Of a DNA stretch of 64,000 nucleotides, positions 9,474 to 21,246 are shown one piece after another. The notes under the pieces are model-generated. The model searched no databases and was not told the DNA's origin. It was given only the letters and a program-made list of their open reading frames with translations. This DNA comes from Multifurca ochricompacta (lineage: Eukaryota > Basidiomycota > Agaricomycetes > Russulales > Russulaceae), in the NCBI GenBank assembly GCA_022496185.1, contig WTXG01000123.1:49072-113071 (forward strand), written 5' to 3'. Each line of letters begins with the position of its first letter. The stretch's first letter is position 1. The position numbers and the translations under genes are program-made.

Positions 9474-12400
9474 TTAACTGTCTCTGGGCGCTTCTGGATG
9501 TCGGTCATGAAACTCCGAGATAAGAACTGGAGCAAAGATATTCCCGGTCGGCTCCCACGAGTTGTCAGAGTCTGGGAAGCCTTTCCACTTGACTAGGTAA
9601 TGTAGTTTGCGCCCTCGGCCTTTTCGCTGGGAGTCTAGAATCCGCTCCACTTCCCATTCCGCTTCCCCATTGATTAATTCAGGGGGAGGTTTCGGGAAGT
9701 TTTCCCCATGTAGGGACGTCTCTCTATAGGGTGTCAGGAGTTTGGCATGGAAGACTGGGTGAATTCTCCATGTGGATGGAAGCTCGAGTTCGTATGACAC
9801 GTCTGACAGCTTCCTTGTTATCTTGAATGGTCCGTGACGTCGGGGCGCTAACTTGGCCGTGGGATGTGACGTATGAATGTTCTTCCCTTCCAGCCAAACG
9901 AGGTCATTGGTCCGATAAGGTGTGAACTTCGAAGGCCTGTCCAATAGAGTTTTTTGCGCCTTGAGCAGGTTCTCATTGGCCGATTTCCTGACCTCCTTCC
10001 ATTGGTCGATACGCTGCGCAGCTGATGGAACATTCGTGGGTTTATTGGTCCAGGTCGTTCGCGGCGTCCATCCCATGATAAGTGAGAATGGCGGGGTTTT
10101 GGTGGTTCCATTGGGCCATGAGTTGTGTGCAAATTCTGCCATGGCCAGCCAATCAGCCCAATTGTCTTGTCGTCCGTTGCACCAGAATTGGAGGTACTGT
10201 TCTAGCCATTGGTTCGTTCTTTCTGACTGTCCATCGGTCTGTGGATGGTAGGCGGTTGAAATGTTTTGGGTGATGTCCAAGACCTTACAGAGTGCCTTGG
10301 CAAATGCGGAGGTGAAGCGTGGGTCGCGGTCGGAAATGATCTTTTCTGGGAGGCCGTAATGTCTGTAGACATGGTCCAAGTAAAGTTTGGCTACCCCCTC
10401 TGCTGTGATGGACTCGTTGCATGGTATAAACAATGCTGCTTTGGAGCAATTGTGGTCGGTGATAGTCAAGATGGAATCAAAGCCTCTAGAGGTGGGGAGC
10501 TTGACAATAAAATCCATTGCAATAGTCTGGAATGGTAGTGAGGCCGTTGGTGTGATCGGGAACAATGCCGGTGGGTGCGGGTGCGTGTTTACTTTATTGG
10601 CCTGACATTCCGCACATCCTTTGACATAGTCTTCTACATCCTTCTTCATGTTTGGCCACCAGTAATCTCATTTGGCCAAGGCATACGTGTTGGCAATGCC
10701 GGGGTGGCCTGCAGAGGGAAGGTCATGGTGAAAATGGATCACCCCCCTCTTAATGTTGTCGCCACCGGTGACAACGAGACGATCTCCATCCTTCCACCAA
10801 AGGCCATCTATTTCCTTCAGGTTATGCGCGTCTGCCCAGGACTGGCAGAGTTGTTGGTTCATATTTTGTGATACTTGTGCCCATAGATCCATATCATGGA
10901 GACTGACGACTGCTGTATGCGCGAAGACCTCTTCGGGGAGTACGGTGATGTTCTCATTGTCTTCTTCACCTCCTTGTTGATCTGCCCTTCATGATAGGGC
11001 ATCTGCCCGGGTGTTACGACTTCCAGCAATATGTTTCAGTGTGAAGTTGTACTCCTCAAGTTCCAAGACTTCGCGGGCAACTCGTCGACTAATCTTATGG
11101 GGTTCTTTCCAATATAGCAGGTTGGAATGGTCGGTGTGAATGATGGTCTTATGAGGGGTTCCGGCTAGATATGGTCTCCAATGTCGTAGGGCCTTGACAA
11201 TGGCGAGGAGCTCGCGATTCCAAATGTCATAGTTTCGTTCAGCCGATGAAAACGTCTCGGAGAAAAAGGCCACTGGGTGGAGCATCCCCGTGGTGTCCCT
11301 CTGATTCAATACTGCCCCAACGGCAAAGCGGGAAGCGTCAACCTCAAGTTCAAACGGTTTTGCTAGATCCGGTTGCAGGAGGACAGGTTCTGAGCCAACA
11401 ATGTCTCGGATATGTTCAAATGCTTGTTGTTGCTCTTTTCCCCAGTGCCAGGGTACGTCCTTCTTTAACAATCCGTTAAGTGGTTGCGCGATTCCGGAGA
11501 ATCCTCGTACGAAACGCCGATAGAAGTTGCAGAATCCTATAAAGGATCTGACTTCCTTGACACATGTGGGCGTGGGCCATTCCCGAATGCCCTGCACCTT
11601 TACCGGATCCATTCGTACGTGTCCCCCTTCCAAGATGACCCCCAAGTACTCGACACTCCGTTGTTCAAATGAGCATTTCGACGGTTTGAGATATAAGTCG
11701 TGTTTGTGTAGGATATCCAGCACCTGGTGGACTCGCTCCTGATGATGTGGGAGATCGTTGGTAGTCGCCACTAATATGTCGTCCATGTACACCACTACCT
11801 CACCAGTGAGAATAAGGTCGCGGAAAATGTGATTCATCATTGACTGGAAGGTGGCTGGCGAGTTGGTGAGACCGAAGAACATGACATTCGGCTCAAACAG
11901 GCCTTGATTAGTCTTAAAGGCTGCCTTGCACTGATCTCCCTCCTTGATTCGGACGTTGTTATACCCCCATCGGACATCCATCTTTGAGAAGAGTGACTTG
12001 TCCCTCATGGTGTCAATGAGCTCTGAAATAAGAGGCAGCGGATAGGCATTCTTTACAGTGTAGGCGTTTATGCGTCGGTAATCTTGTACGGGTCGGAGCT
12101 TGCCATCCTTCTTCTTGATGAAGAAGAAGGGCGAGGCATACTGCGACTTGGACGGACGGATGTACCCTTTTGCCAGTTGCTCCTCGAGAAACAGTGTCAA
12201 CGCTTCCTGCTCTTGTTGAGACAAGGGGTAGATTTTACAATCTATTGCCTGCGGCGTCTCCGGCACAAAATCAATGGCATGGTCCCAGGGGCGTGCTGGT
12301 GGGAAGCGCTGTGACTCTTCCTCCGAGAACACCTTCCAATGTCGGTGGTAAGTGACAGGTACTACTTCTTCGAAGGTTTTCTCGGTTTGTCCTTGTACCG

Positions 12401-12956
12401 CTTTCTGGGCCAGTTCCGACGCTTTTGTGACATAGCAGCGTCCGGGATTCTCGTTTTCCGCTTCAGTGGTGTCACCGACCCTTGCATGTCGGGCCTGGTA
12501 ATCGTATCCCAGAGATGTGATTAAGACCGGGTAGGAATCTTTATCCATAGTGGCATCCGTCCAGTTAATCTTTGGTTCAAATGCTGCCAGCCAGGGATAT
12601 CCCAAAATGAGATCCTCGTCCCCTAGATTGGTGACTAGGAAACGAATGGCTTTTGTTCTTTCTCCCACTTGGACGTTGAGGTCCATATAATGTGTAATCT
12701 TCCCTGCTCGATTGGCCGTCCCATCAATGTTCCAAATGTTCTTTTCTTGGGGGAGTGCCAGCATTCCTAGCCCATAGTCCTCACTAATCGTGGGCTGATG
12801 AAATTATCGGTAGCTCCTGAGTCAACCAGGATATCTCGATCAGCTGTCCTCTGTGTAGTTTCAAAATGTACTGGTATTTTCAAAGATTTGAAGCAACTAG
12901 TATACACAGAGGTTACATGGAGTGCTCGTGCCCAGGCCGATGGGGTAGAGCCAATC
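9474..12956 (-). pseudogene. E1 pol: protease-RT-RNaseH-integrase-chromodomain (broken)
   Basis: This follows gag in the -1 frame. Domains: retropepsin (VDSGATDNFIS), RT ([12 protein letters not shown]), RNase H (IHTDHSNLLYW), integrase zinc region (HHDLPSAGHPGI, CAECQ), core (ISDRDPRFTS, QTDGQSERTN), RRHGPF linker and chromodomain (AEWEVERILDSQ, KWKGFPDSDNSWEP). Breaks: one base missing near 12770 within the protease, and TGA at 10989-10991 and 10668-10670 where other copies have CGA. The rest of the frame is open to 9474. Confidence 0.9.
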
Positions 12957-14463
12957 AAAAATCCTTTTTTGCAAACGCCTTCTCGACTAAGATGGCGCGC
13001 ACTTCCTCGCTCTCTTTCATCATATTTGCCCATATGTCCTGGGCCTTCTCCTCTTTAGTTCGTTTGTCTGCCGTAGGTGGGTTGCTGATGGGGTGACTTT
13101 GGGTAGTGGTAGCTTCAGCAACGTGTGCTCCTCTCTTCGGACAGTCTCGAGACATGTGTCCTTGTGCTTTACAGCGGAAGCACCGACCCTCCTTCATCAA
13201 CGTCTGACGCTCATCCTCTGTGAGCGTTGCCCTCGCCCGGGTCCTATCTGCCAAGGTATCCATGGCGTTTGGATCTCTCTGATGATGCACAGGTTTGACG
13301 CCGAAGGCCGCTTTCCACTGGTCTCGGGTTTTTCCTTTTTTGGTGTCAACCCCAAAGCGTATTTGGAAGTCAAGGTAGTCCTGTTGCTGTCGTCGAGCAG
13401 CATCCACCCAGGAATCCCAATCGTTTGGGTGATGAAACTGTATGATGTTCTTCACCAAGGGGTTCGGTAACCCTTGGGAGAAGAGGTCCAACGTGGCCTC
13501 TTCGTCGGTGTCATACCCGGCTCTATTGGCCAGGCTTCTGAATTTGGCGACATAAGCATCAAGGTCTCCCTTGTCCATCTTCAGAGACTTTAGTTCTTGG
13601 GCTGCCTTCTGTTTGGCTTGCCCATCAGTAAATGCATCTTTGAACCTCTGGGCGATTGTTTCCCAAAGGCCTTCACTTGTGGTTCGTTGTCCACTCTCGA
13701 TTTGTTCATTCAGCCACTCCAGCTGCTCCATCGTCCAGTCATCTACGGCCTCTCCTCGGATAAGAGAGAGAAAGAGGTTAGCCCGCTGGAACGGGTTAAT
13801 GATCTGGGCAACGTCGTGATTGAAGTTTTTGAAGGTAGTGAACTCCAACATAAACTTCTTGCTTTGCGAACGATCCCCTGTGAATGTCTGGGGTAGTACG
13901 CCTGACAACCGTCCCGAGGGTGGAGGAATATTTGGTGGTGCCATGACTGGTGGTGGGGGCGGAGGAGCTGGGTCGGGGAGTTGGGCGGCAATGGTGGACA
14001 TAGTTTGGTAAAACGGGGTAACTGTGTTGGTAGACTGTATGGATATCTGGGGAGTTGTCAAAGCAGGGGCTCTGATCGTGACAACTGTGGGTGCAACCGG
14101 AGACGTAGTCGCTGCTAATGCCGGTGCTTCTTCACTGTTTTCTTCTACGTACTCTTCTGGTTCAGAGTCCGTAACGATAGCCGGGGGATTTTCTCTCCAC
14201 GGCCCTAGTCCAAATTCTGGTGGTGCAGGTCCTGTAGTGACCCAAGAGTGTCGGCTTTCCGAATATCGGATACGATACCAAACTCTCTTCTCGTCGTCGT
14301 ATTCTACCGGTTGGTATCTTCCGTCGTGATAGACGTAGTATCCAAACTCGGATTCAAAATCTTTCCAGGCGGCAGAGCCAAGTACTTGTTGTGAAAGATT
14401 ATTCTCGTCTCTGCGTTCGATGAGTTCTTCTTTAAAGAGGGTCTGACTGCGGCTGGAAGCCAC
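12955..14463 (-). CDS. E1 gag
   Basis: 502 codons, open throughout. The conserved N-terminus (SSRSQTLFKEELIERRDENN) follows a GTG, not an ATG, 20 nt inside the LTR; an in-frame TAA at the LTR edge rules out an upstream start. Order: N-terminal region unique to this family; Pro-rich linker; Retrotrans_gag-type capsid region (WETIAQRFKDAF, DLDAYVAKFRSLANRAG); zinc knuckle CFRCKAQGHMSRDC; and a Glu/Lys-rich tail ending FAKKDF. The stop lies in the T-run used for the proposed -1 shift into pol. Confidence 0.88.
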   Translation of the reverse strand: MASSRSQTLFKEELIERRDENNLSQQVLGSAAWKDFESEFGYYVYHDGRYQPVEYDDEKRVWYRIRYSESRHSWVTTGPAPPEFGLGPWRENPPAIVTDSEPEEYVEENSEEAPALAATTSPVAPTVVTIRAPALTTPQISIQSTNTVTPFYQTMSTIAAQLPDPAPPPPPPVMAPPNIPPPSGRLSGVLPQTFTGDRSQSKKFMLEFTTFKNFNHDVAQIINPFQRANLFLSLIRGEAVDDWTMEQLEWLNEQIESGQRTTSEGLWETIAQRFKDAFTDGQAKQKAAQELKSLKMDKGDLDAYVAKFRSLANRAGYDTDEEATLDLFSQGLPNPLVKNIIQFHHPNDWDSWVDAARRQQQDYLDFQIRFGVDTKKGKTRDQWKAAFGVKPVHHQRDPNAMDTLADRTRARATLTEDERQTLMKEGRCFRCKAQGHMSRDCPKRGAHVAEATTTQSHPISNPPTADKRTKEEKAQDIWANMMKESEEVRAILVEKAFAKKDF

Positions 14464-14469
14464 GTTGAG

Positions 14470-14480
14470 AGACTCGACTT
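14470..14480 (-). promoter_or_regulatory. E1 self-priming primer-binding site
   Basis: On the minus strand AAGTCGAGTCT follows the 5' LTR by two bases. It is complementary to AGACTCGACTT in the LTR (14703-14713), which begins 34 nt from the TATATAAG box at 14740-14747. The 11-nt match has the same length as in Tf1. Confidence 0.82.
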
Positions 14481-14482
14481 GA

Positions 14483-15065
14483 TGTTACGTCCGGTGCGGG
14501 ACGTTCCACACGACTTGTGTGACAGCATTCGTTCGTAGTTAGATAAGGGATCAATGGGACCCCTTGGAGTTTAGACGGGAAGAGTCAAAGTCGACAAGGC
14601 TGTACTTGAAGACGATGTTAAGCGGAAAGTACCAGAAGTACTGAGACAGTCAAGTCAAGTGTTCAAAGGGATGTCCAGAAGACAAGCACTGATGTATTCA
14701 ATAAGTCGAGTCTGAAGTCTACAGTGTAGTTACAGCGGACTTATATACGTAAATCTGGTGGGCGTCTATAGATAAGATAGCCGAGTCAGGTGGGCCCAAA
14801 TATACGAAAGCGGATGGCATAAAGCCTCGCTTCTGATAGGGTACTAAGTAAGTGTCCGATCCTAAGATAAGAAGATAAAGAGATAAGAAGGCAAACATGA
14901 ACAAGCAACGCATCAACAGATGTAAACTGGGTCACAGGGACGGAAGGAGAGCATGTGATGGATCCCAGGACGGGGATGTGATCAAGAAATGTAACTCGGG
15001 CGGTAACAAGGGATTCGCATTGGGGAGAGTAAAGAAAATGGGGTTGCTCGGCAGGGGTCGTAACA
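14483..15065 (-). repeat. E1 5' LTR
   Basis: 583-bp LTR bounded by TGTTAC and GTAACA and followed by the TAAAG duplication. The TATA box lies at 14740-14747. Confidence 0.95.
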
Positions 15066-15070
15066 TAAAG

Positions 15071-18000
15071 CATCGGAACTGGCTCAGAAGGCAGTTGAGG
15101 GACGTGCAGAGAGGACATTTGAGGAAGTAGTGCCTGAAACTTACCATTGGCATTGGAAGGTGTTCTCTGAAGAAGAATTGCAGCATTTTCCCCCAGCGCG
15201 ACCATGGGATCACGCCATTGAATTTGTACCTGATGTGCCAGCAGCAATTGACTGCAAAATTTACCCACTATCCCAACCAGAACAAGTAGCACTAACAGCA
15301 TTTCTCAAAGAACATCTGGCTAAAGGGTACATTCGCCCATCCAAATCACCATATGCATCACCTTTCTTCTTTATCAAGAAGAAAGACAGAAAACTCCAAC
15401 CCATCCAGGACTACCAATGTATAAACAACTACACAGTGAAGAATGCCTACCCCCTTCCCCTCATCTCGGAACTCATCGATACCATGCAAGATAAAGCCTT
15501 ATTCTCAAAAATGGACATCTGTTGGGGTTACAACAATATCAGGATCAAAGAAGGAGACCAATGCAAAGCTGCCTTTAAAACTAACCAGGGATTGTTCGAA
15601 CCCAATGTTATGTTCTTTGGCCTTACCAACTCCCCGCCACTTTCCAATCCATGATGAATCACACATTCCACAACCTCATCCTCACTGGCGAAGTCGTGGT
15701 CTATATGGATGATATATTGGTAGCCACTATGGACAATTTGACCCACCACCATGAATGGGTACATCAGGTACTGGATATCCTACACAAACATGACCTATAC
15801 CTCAAACCAGCAAAGTGTTCCTTCGAACAGTTGAGCATCAATACCTAGGCATTATTCTGAGAAAAGGGCAGGTGCAGATGGATCCTGTAAAGATACAAGG
15901 CATTCGAGAGTGGCCCACACCTGCAAACGTCAAAGATGTCCAGTCCTTCATAGGGTTCTGTAACTTCTATTGATGCTTCATTCAAGGATTTTCAGGAATT
16001 GCACAACCCCTTAATGACCTGCTTAAGAAAGACACCCCTTGGTGCTGGGGAAAGGATCAGCAGTGTGCCTTTGAAGAAATTGGGATATTATCAGCTCAGA
16101 ACCTGTCCTCCTACAACCTAACCTGGAAAAACCATTCGAGCTCGAAGTTGACACATCCCACTTTGCAACAGGGGCAGTATTGAACCAGAGAGATGCCATG
16201 GGACTTCTTCACCCAGTCGCCTTTTACTCAGAGACATTCTCCCCTGCTGAGCGGAACTACGACATCTGGGACCAAGAGCTGTTAGCCATTGTGAAAGCCC
16301 TGCATCATTGGCATCCCTACCTGGCTGGAACCCCGTACAAGACCATTATTCACACCGACCACTCCAACCTCCTGTACTGGAAAGAACCTCATAAAATCAG
16401 CCAACGCGTCACACGAGAAGTCCTGGAGTTGGAAGAGTATAACTTCACCCTGAAACATATTGCAGGAAGTCGCAACATGTGAGCAGATGCCTTGTCATGA
16501 TGACCAGATATGCATGGTGGGGAGGACAACAACAATAATATCACCATCCTCCCTGAAGAAGTCTTTGCGAAAGCAGCCGTCGTCAGTCTTCACGACATGG
16601 ATCTGTGGGCTCAGGTATCACAGAATATGAATCAGCAATTGTGTCAATCATGGGTGGATGCACATAACTTAAAGAAGATCGATGGTCTTTGGTGGAAGGA
16701 CAGGGATCGTCTTGTTGTCACCAGTGGCGACAACATTAAGAGGGGGGTGATCCATTTTCACCATGACCTTCCCTCTGCAGGACACCCAGGCATTGCTAAC
16801 ACATATGCTCTCGCCAAACAAGACTACTGGTGGCCAAACATGAAAAAGGATGTAGAAGAATATGTGAAAGGATGCGCAGATTGCCAGGCCAACAAAGTGA
16901 ACATGCACCCACATTCACCAGCAATATTCCCCATCACTCCCACCATGTCCCTGCCATTCCAGACAATTGCCATGGACTTCATGGTCAAACTACCAAACTC
17001 CAGAGGTTTCAACTCCATCCTAACTGTCACAGACCATGACTGCTCCAAAGCAGCATTATTCATACCATGTAACGAGTCCATCACAGCAGAAGAAGTGGCC
17101 AAACTTTACCTCAATCACGTCTACAGACATTATGGCCTCCCAGAAAAGATCATCTCCGACTGAGATCCACGATTTACCTCCACATTCGCTAGAGCACTAT
17201 GCAACATCCTAGATGTGAAGCAGAACATTTCAACTGCCTATCACCCCCAGACAGATGGACAGTCCGAGCACACCAACCAATGGCTGGAACAATATCTTCA
17301 ATTCTGGTGCAATGGACGACAGGACAACTGGGCTGATTGGTTGGCAACTGCAGAGTTCACACACAACTCCTGGCCAAATGGTATGACAAAAACTCCCCCA
17401 TTTGCCCTTATCATGGGATGGACCCCGCGTACCACGTGGACTGACAAACCCACAAATGTTCCCACCACCTCACAACAAATCGGCCAATGGGATGAAGTCA
17501 GGAAATTGGCCAATGAGAACTTACTAAAGGCACAGCAGACTTTACTCAAAAAACCCTCGAAGTTCACACCTTATCGGACCAATGAGCTGGTCTGGTTGGA
17601 AGGGAAGCACATCCATATGTCACACCCCACAGCTAAATTAGCACCCCAACATCACAGACCCTTCAGAATCATGCGGAAGCTGTCAGATGTGTCATATGAA
17701 CTTGAACTTCCTCCCACATGGAAGATCTGTCAAACAATCATGCTGCTGGTTATACTGACTGTGGTTAGTAGCGGTGAGGCTAAAAGACAAGTAGTACTTC
17801 AGAGGTTAGAAGAACTCTATACAACTATACTACTGACCTAAAAGACAAGTAGTCTACACAAGACGGTTAGTCAAAGGTAAAAGAAGAGTATAGTAAAGGG
17901 AACTTACACTTCAGAGGTTAGAAGAACTCTGAAGTGAAAGAGACGAAACAGACACCCTTATATACCCATAGGGGCCAGGGGAAATGGTCTGTGCGCACTG

Positions 18001-18530
18001 GGAATAAGTCCACAAGTGCCGGACAATAAACAGAGAGGGATAAAGGCCATTGGCCAAAGAGATATCACGTGCTTACTGCGCATTACTAAGGGCATCACTA
18101 ATTAGCTGAGTAAGGTGAGAAAGAAATGTAATAAAGATATCGTAAAAAGTCCGAAACTCCGGAACCTAATCTAATCTTATCTACAGCTAAAGCGATCCTC
18201 AGATGCCTGAAGCATCTCCAGACACATCCCGTGTCAACAAGATCCACCCAGTATTCCATGCCAAACTCCTGACCCCATACAAGGAAACCTCGCTGCATGG
18301 GGAAAACTTCCCAAGGCCCCCACCAGAACTAGTTGATGGAGAAGCGGAATGGGAGGTGGAGCAGATTATGAACTCTGCATATCAAGGTCGAGGGCGTAAG
18401 CTACATTACCTGATCAAGTGGAAAGGTTTCCCAGACTCTGACAACTCATGGGAACCAGCCAGAAATATCTTTGCCCCAGACCTTATCAAGGAATTCCACT
18501 TACGACATCCCCAAGCGCCCAAAGCTAGTT
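15071..18530 (+). pseudogene. E3 pol: RT to chromodomain, decayed
   Basis: This continues from 254. It reads RT ([12 protein letters not shown]), RNase H (IHTDHSNLLYW), integrase zinc region (HHDLPSAGHPGI, CADCQ), core (QTDGQSEHTN) and, after the solo LTR at 17728-18239, the chromodomain (AEWEVEQIMNSA, KWKGFPDSDNSWEP) with stop at 18530. Stops: TGA at 15971, 16480, 16498, 16501 and 17161, each where relatives have an Arg codon CGA. There are also frameshifts near 15640, 15835 and 16080. It cannot encode a working polyprotein. Confidence 0.9.
17728..18239 (-). repeat. Solo LTR of a different family, inserted in E3
   Basis: 512 bp bounded on the minus strand by TGTTGACACG and TTTGACA, with AGATC duplicated at 17723-17727 and 18240-18244. 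A minus-strand TATATAAG occurs near 17950. It contains a 23-bp direct repeat (17796-17818 and 17908-17930); the second copy ends in a small hairpin. The TGTTGA-type end resembles copia LTRs, but no coding region is present to confirm that. Confidence 0.85.
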
Positions 18531-18605
18531 AAAAGGAGAGGACCTCCAACCCCACTCCCTAGAACAACGCCCCAAAGCAACGTCCTACCCAAACTCATTC
18601 CCACT

Positions 18606-19799
18606 ATGAACCCTTCTTTCATTGCTGCCTCTGCTGCCATCAACGCCTTCGCCACCACCACTGAGGTCGTCGAGGCCTTCCCCTTTGCCCATCCCTCAAC
18701 CCGTCCCTCTTCCCCTATCAACTATGAAGCTGCCAAGGAACGGGTTAAGACCCAATCACCGAACCCCAACGATGACTTCACCCACTCTGAAGAACCCCAT
18801 CCAAATGACCTCCTTGATATGGAGCAAGATGACGACATCCCAGAATTCCCCTTCTTTGCCAATAATCCCAACTCGTCTATGTACTTCCTGCTTGAGATCA
18901 CCATGGCGGATGGAAGTAAAGTCATAGCTAAGTACATCTTCTATACCAATGGAGGAATGGACGTTGCAGGATGCATGAAGAAGGATGGGCCTGTCTATGG
19001 GGCTCCAGTCTACTTGGAGGAGAGACATACAGGTTGGCTTCACCACACAATGAGCGATGAACAACTGGGGCACCTTGCAGCTGATGATCCCCGAGCATTT
19101 GTGATCGACGAGGTCATGAACAACATGCACCTTCCGCATCTCAAAGCTGAGGTAATGAGACTGTGGAAGACCCTCACACTACGAACAACACTTAATAACC
19201 AGTATCACAAATATGCAAAGCAGATGACAAGACTTACGAGAGGGATGTTCCAAGTGGAACAGGAGCTGACAGAGATTCAAAAGAGGCTAGAGAAAGGAGA
19301 TGCGTATCAGACCATTGCCGAAAGGTATGCTGACACCTATGCACGACCCCTCCCACCTCGATCATTGGGAGCCATGCCAACGCTATTGCCGAATCGGTTC
19401 GAGATGCCACATATGCATGAGAACCCCCGAGGAGAAACGTGCTGGCGTTGTGACAGCAAGTATCACATCAGCTGGAACTGCCCCCTCAATCACAAATGGT
19501 GCCGCCACTGTCGAAGTAACTCACACTGGAGTTGGTTCTGTCTCTTCCACTGTATTGGTGTCGCACCAACGATTGTCAACCCCTCAGGATGGTGCGGCAA
19601 GTGCCTGCGTCACAACACAGGACATCAGGAGCTTGATTGCCCCATACACAACATGTGCCCCCAGTGTGGACAATGAGGCCCATATGGCTTCCTGCACACC
19701 CATCAGTGCACCGCAGATGAAACTTACACCATAGGGGACTGTAACTTAGCAGACGATTATGTGGACTTGGTGCAGGATGATGATGGTGCACGCTTTTAG
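18606..19799 (+). pseudogene. E3 ORF3: zinc-knuckle protein (one stop)
   Basis: Starts ATG 18606, 75 nt after the pol stop. Same order as the intact E4 copy: Ser/Pro-rich start, MADGSKVIAKYIFYTNGGMD region, helical stretch, then CWRCDSKYHISWNC, CRHCRSNSHWSWFC, CGKCLRHNTGHQELDC and a fourth CX2C module. A TGA at 19674-19676 (CGA elsewhere) interrupts it inside the fourth module; the frame then continues to TAG at 19797-19799. Confidence 0.85.
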
Positions 19800-19816
19800 C
19801 TGGGTCAGCTTGAGCC

Positions 19817-19830
19817 AGAAGAGGGGGTGA
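19817..19830 (+). promoter_or_regulatory. E3 polypurine tract
   Basis: An AGAAGAGGGGGTGA tract adjoins the 3' LTR at 19831. Confidence 0.85.
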
Positions 19831-20433
19831 TGTTATGATCAGGACCAAGTGACCCTATGTTTTTCACTCTCCCTAATGAGGACCCCTCTCTTCCTCCAAC
19901 CCTTCACTTCTTGATCACATCCTGGTCCTGGGACCCATCATGTGCCTTACTCCCTTCCCCATGACCCCCTTTGTACATATTGACTTGTTGTTTGCACTTG
20001 CTTATGCCTTATCTTCTTATCTTTTATCTTCTTATCTTCTTATCACTACGACCGGACACTTACTTAATTCCCGATCAGAAGCCAGGCTTTACACCCTCTG
20101 CTTTTGTATATTCGGACCCACTTGACTCCGTATTCCTTATCTTTAGACGCCCACCTGTTTATGTATATAAGTCCATCGTAGCTCCAGTGTAGACCTTAGA
20201 CTCGACTTATTGAATACATCGGTGCCTGTCTTCTGGACATCCCCCTTTGAATCCTTGACTTGTCCGTCTCAGTGCTTTTGGCACTCCTCCACTCAACATT
20301 GTCTTAGGGAACAGCCCCTCTGACTTTGACTCATCACATTAAAACTCCAAGGGGTCCTTTTGGCCTCTTATCCAAACCACTGAACGAATGCTGTCACACA
20401 AGTCATGTGGAACGTCCCGCACCGGATGTAACA
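19831..20433 (+). repeat. E3 3' LTR
   Basis: 603 bp from TGTTATGATC to ATGTAACA. It is followed by GTCTC and the homologous tail of an older LTR, which places the insertion inside that LTR. Confidence 0.92.
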
Positions 20434-20597
20434 GTCTCAGTGCTTCTGGCACTTTCCATTCACCATTGTCCTAAGGGAACAGCCCCTTGGACTTTGACTC
20501 ATCCCATCTCCTCCAAGAAGTCCCATTGACTTCTTACTTGAACCCTCAAAACCATGCTGTCACACAAGTCATGCAGAATGCCCCACACCAGGCATAA
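20434..20597 (+). repeat. Tail of an older family-1 LTR
   Basis: 164 bp homologous to the last part of the E3 LTR, ending GGCATAACA, more diverged than any paired LTR here. It abuts Tc1-like sequence at 20598, so this older element had itself inserted into or beside T1. Its other parts lie outside the window. Confidence 0.85.
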
Positions 20598-20637
20598 CAT
20601 GCAGAGAGTAGTGGCCTTTTCTTCTTTGTTACAGCCT
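20598..20637 (-). mobile_element. T1: Tc1-like transposon, inner fragment
   Basis: 40 bp matching the T2 transposase region on the minus strand. It ends in AGCCT, which is repeated at 35639-35643 on the far side of E4, so the two pieces were contiguous. Confidence 0.85.
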
Positions 20638-21224
20638 TGTTACGACCAGGGCCAAGTCCCCCACTTTTTTTCACCATCCCCAACACGGACCCTTCCCTTC
20701 CACCCACTCTCCACTTCTTAATCACATCCCCATCCTGGGATCCCTCACGTGCCTTGCTCCCTTCCCTGTGACTACTGTTTGTATATGCTGACGAGTTATT
20801 TGTACTTGCTTATGTCTTCGTTTATCTCTTATCTCCTTATCTCTAAGACCGGACACTTACTTAATTCCCTATCAGAAGCTAGGCTCTACGCCCTCCGTTT
20901 TCGTATATTTGGGCCCACACGACTCCGTTATCTTATCTTTAGACGCTCATTCGATTATGTATATAAGTCTGCTGTAACTACATTGTAGACCTCAGACTCG
21001 ACTTATTGAATACATTGGTGTTTGTCTTCCGGACTCCCCTTTGAAAGCTTTGACTCGATCATCTCAGTACTTCTGGTACTTTCCGCTCACCATCGTCTTG
21101 GAGAACAGCCTCTTTGACGTTGACTTTTCATAAACCACTCCAAGGGACCTCATTGGTCTCTTATCCGATCACGAACGAACGCTGTCACACAAGTCGTGTG
21201 GAACGTCCCGCACTGGACATAACA
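20638..21224 (+). repeat. E4 5' LTR
   Basis: 587 bp from TGTTACGACC to GACATAACA. The TATATAAG box lies upstream of CAGACTCGACTT, as in E5. Confidence 0.94.
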
Positions 21225-21226
21225 TC

Positions 21227-21237
21227 AAGTCGAGTCT
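21227..21237 (+). promoter_or_regulatory. E4 self-priming primer-binding site
   Basis: AAGTCGAGTCT begins two bases after the LTR and is complementary to AGACTCGACTT in the R region of the same LTR. Confidence 0.8.
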
Positions 21238-21246
21238 CCTCCCAAC

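Larger units (their letters stand above)
255..15065 (-). mobile_element. E1: Ty3/gypsy chromovirus (family 1), complete but split by E2
   Basis: Two 583-bp LTRs (255-837 and 14483-15065) begin TGTTAC and end GTAACA. The duplication TAAAG occurs at 250-254 and at 15066-15070. Without E2 the element is about 7.48 kb. Order on the minus strand is 5' LTR, self-priming PBS, gag, pol, chromodomain, ORF3, PPT, 3' LTR. By eye the LTRs differ at roughly 8-10 positions, so E1 is older than E2 and E5. The pol frame has two TGA codons and one single-base deletion, so this copy is probably non-autonomous unless the deletion is an assembly error. Confidence 0.95.
1..20433 (+). mobile_element. E3: Ty3/gypsy chromovirus (family 1), left end outside window, split by E1
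   Basis: The reading frame of the protease/RT linker stops at 254 and resumes in frame at 15071, on either side of E1 and its TAAAG duplication. The body then runs through RT, RNase H, integrase, chromodomain, ORF3 and a 3' LTR ending at 20433. The 5' LTR and gag lie before base 1. E3 is older than its passenger E1: it carries several TGA stops at conserved Arg codons and a solo LTR of another family. Its 3' end is followed by GTCTC and the tail of an older LTR, so E3 appears to have inserted into that LTR. Confidence 0.9.
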
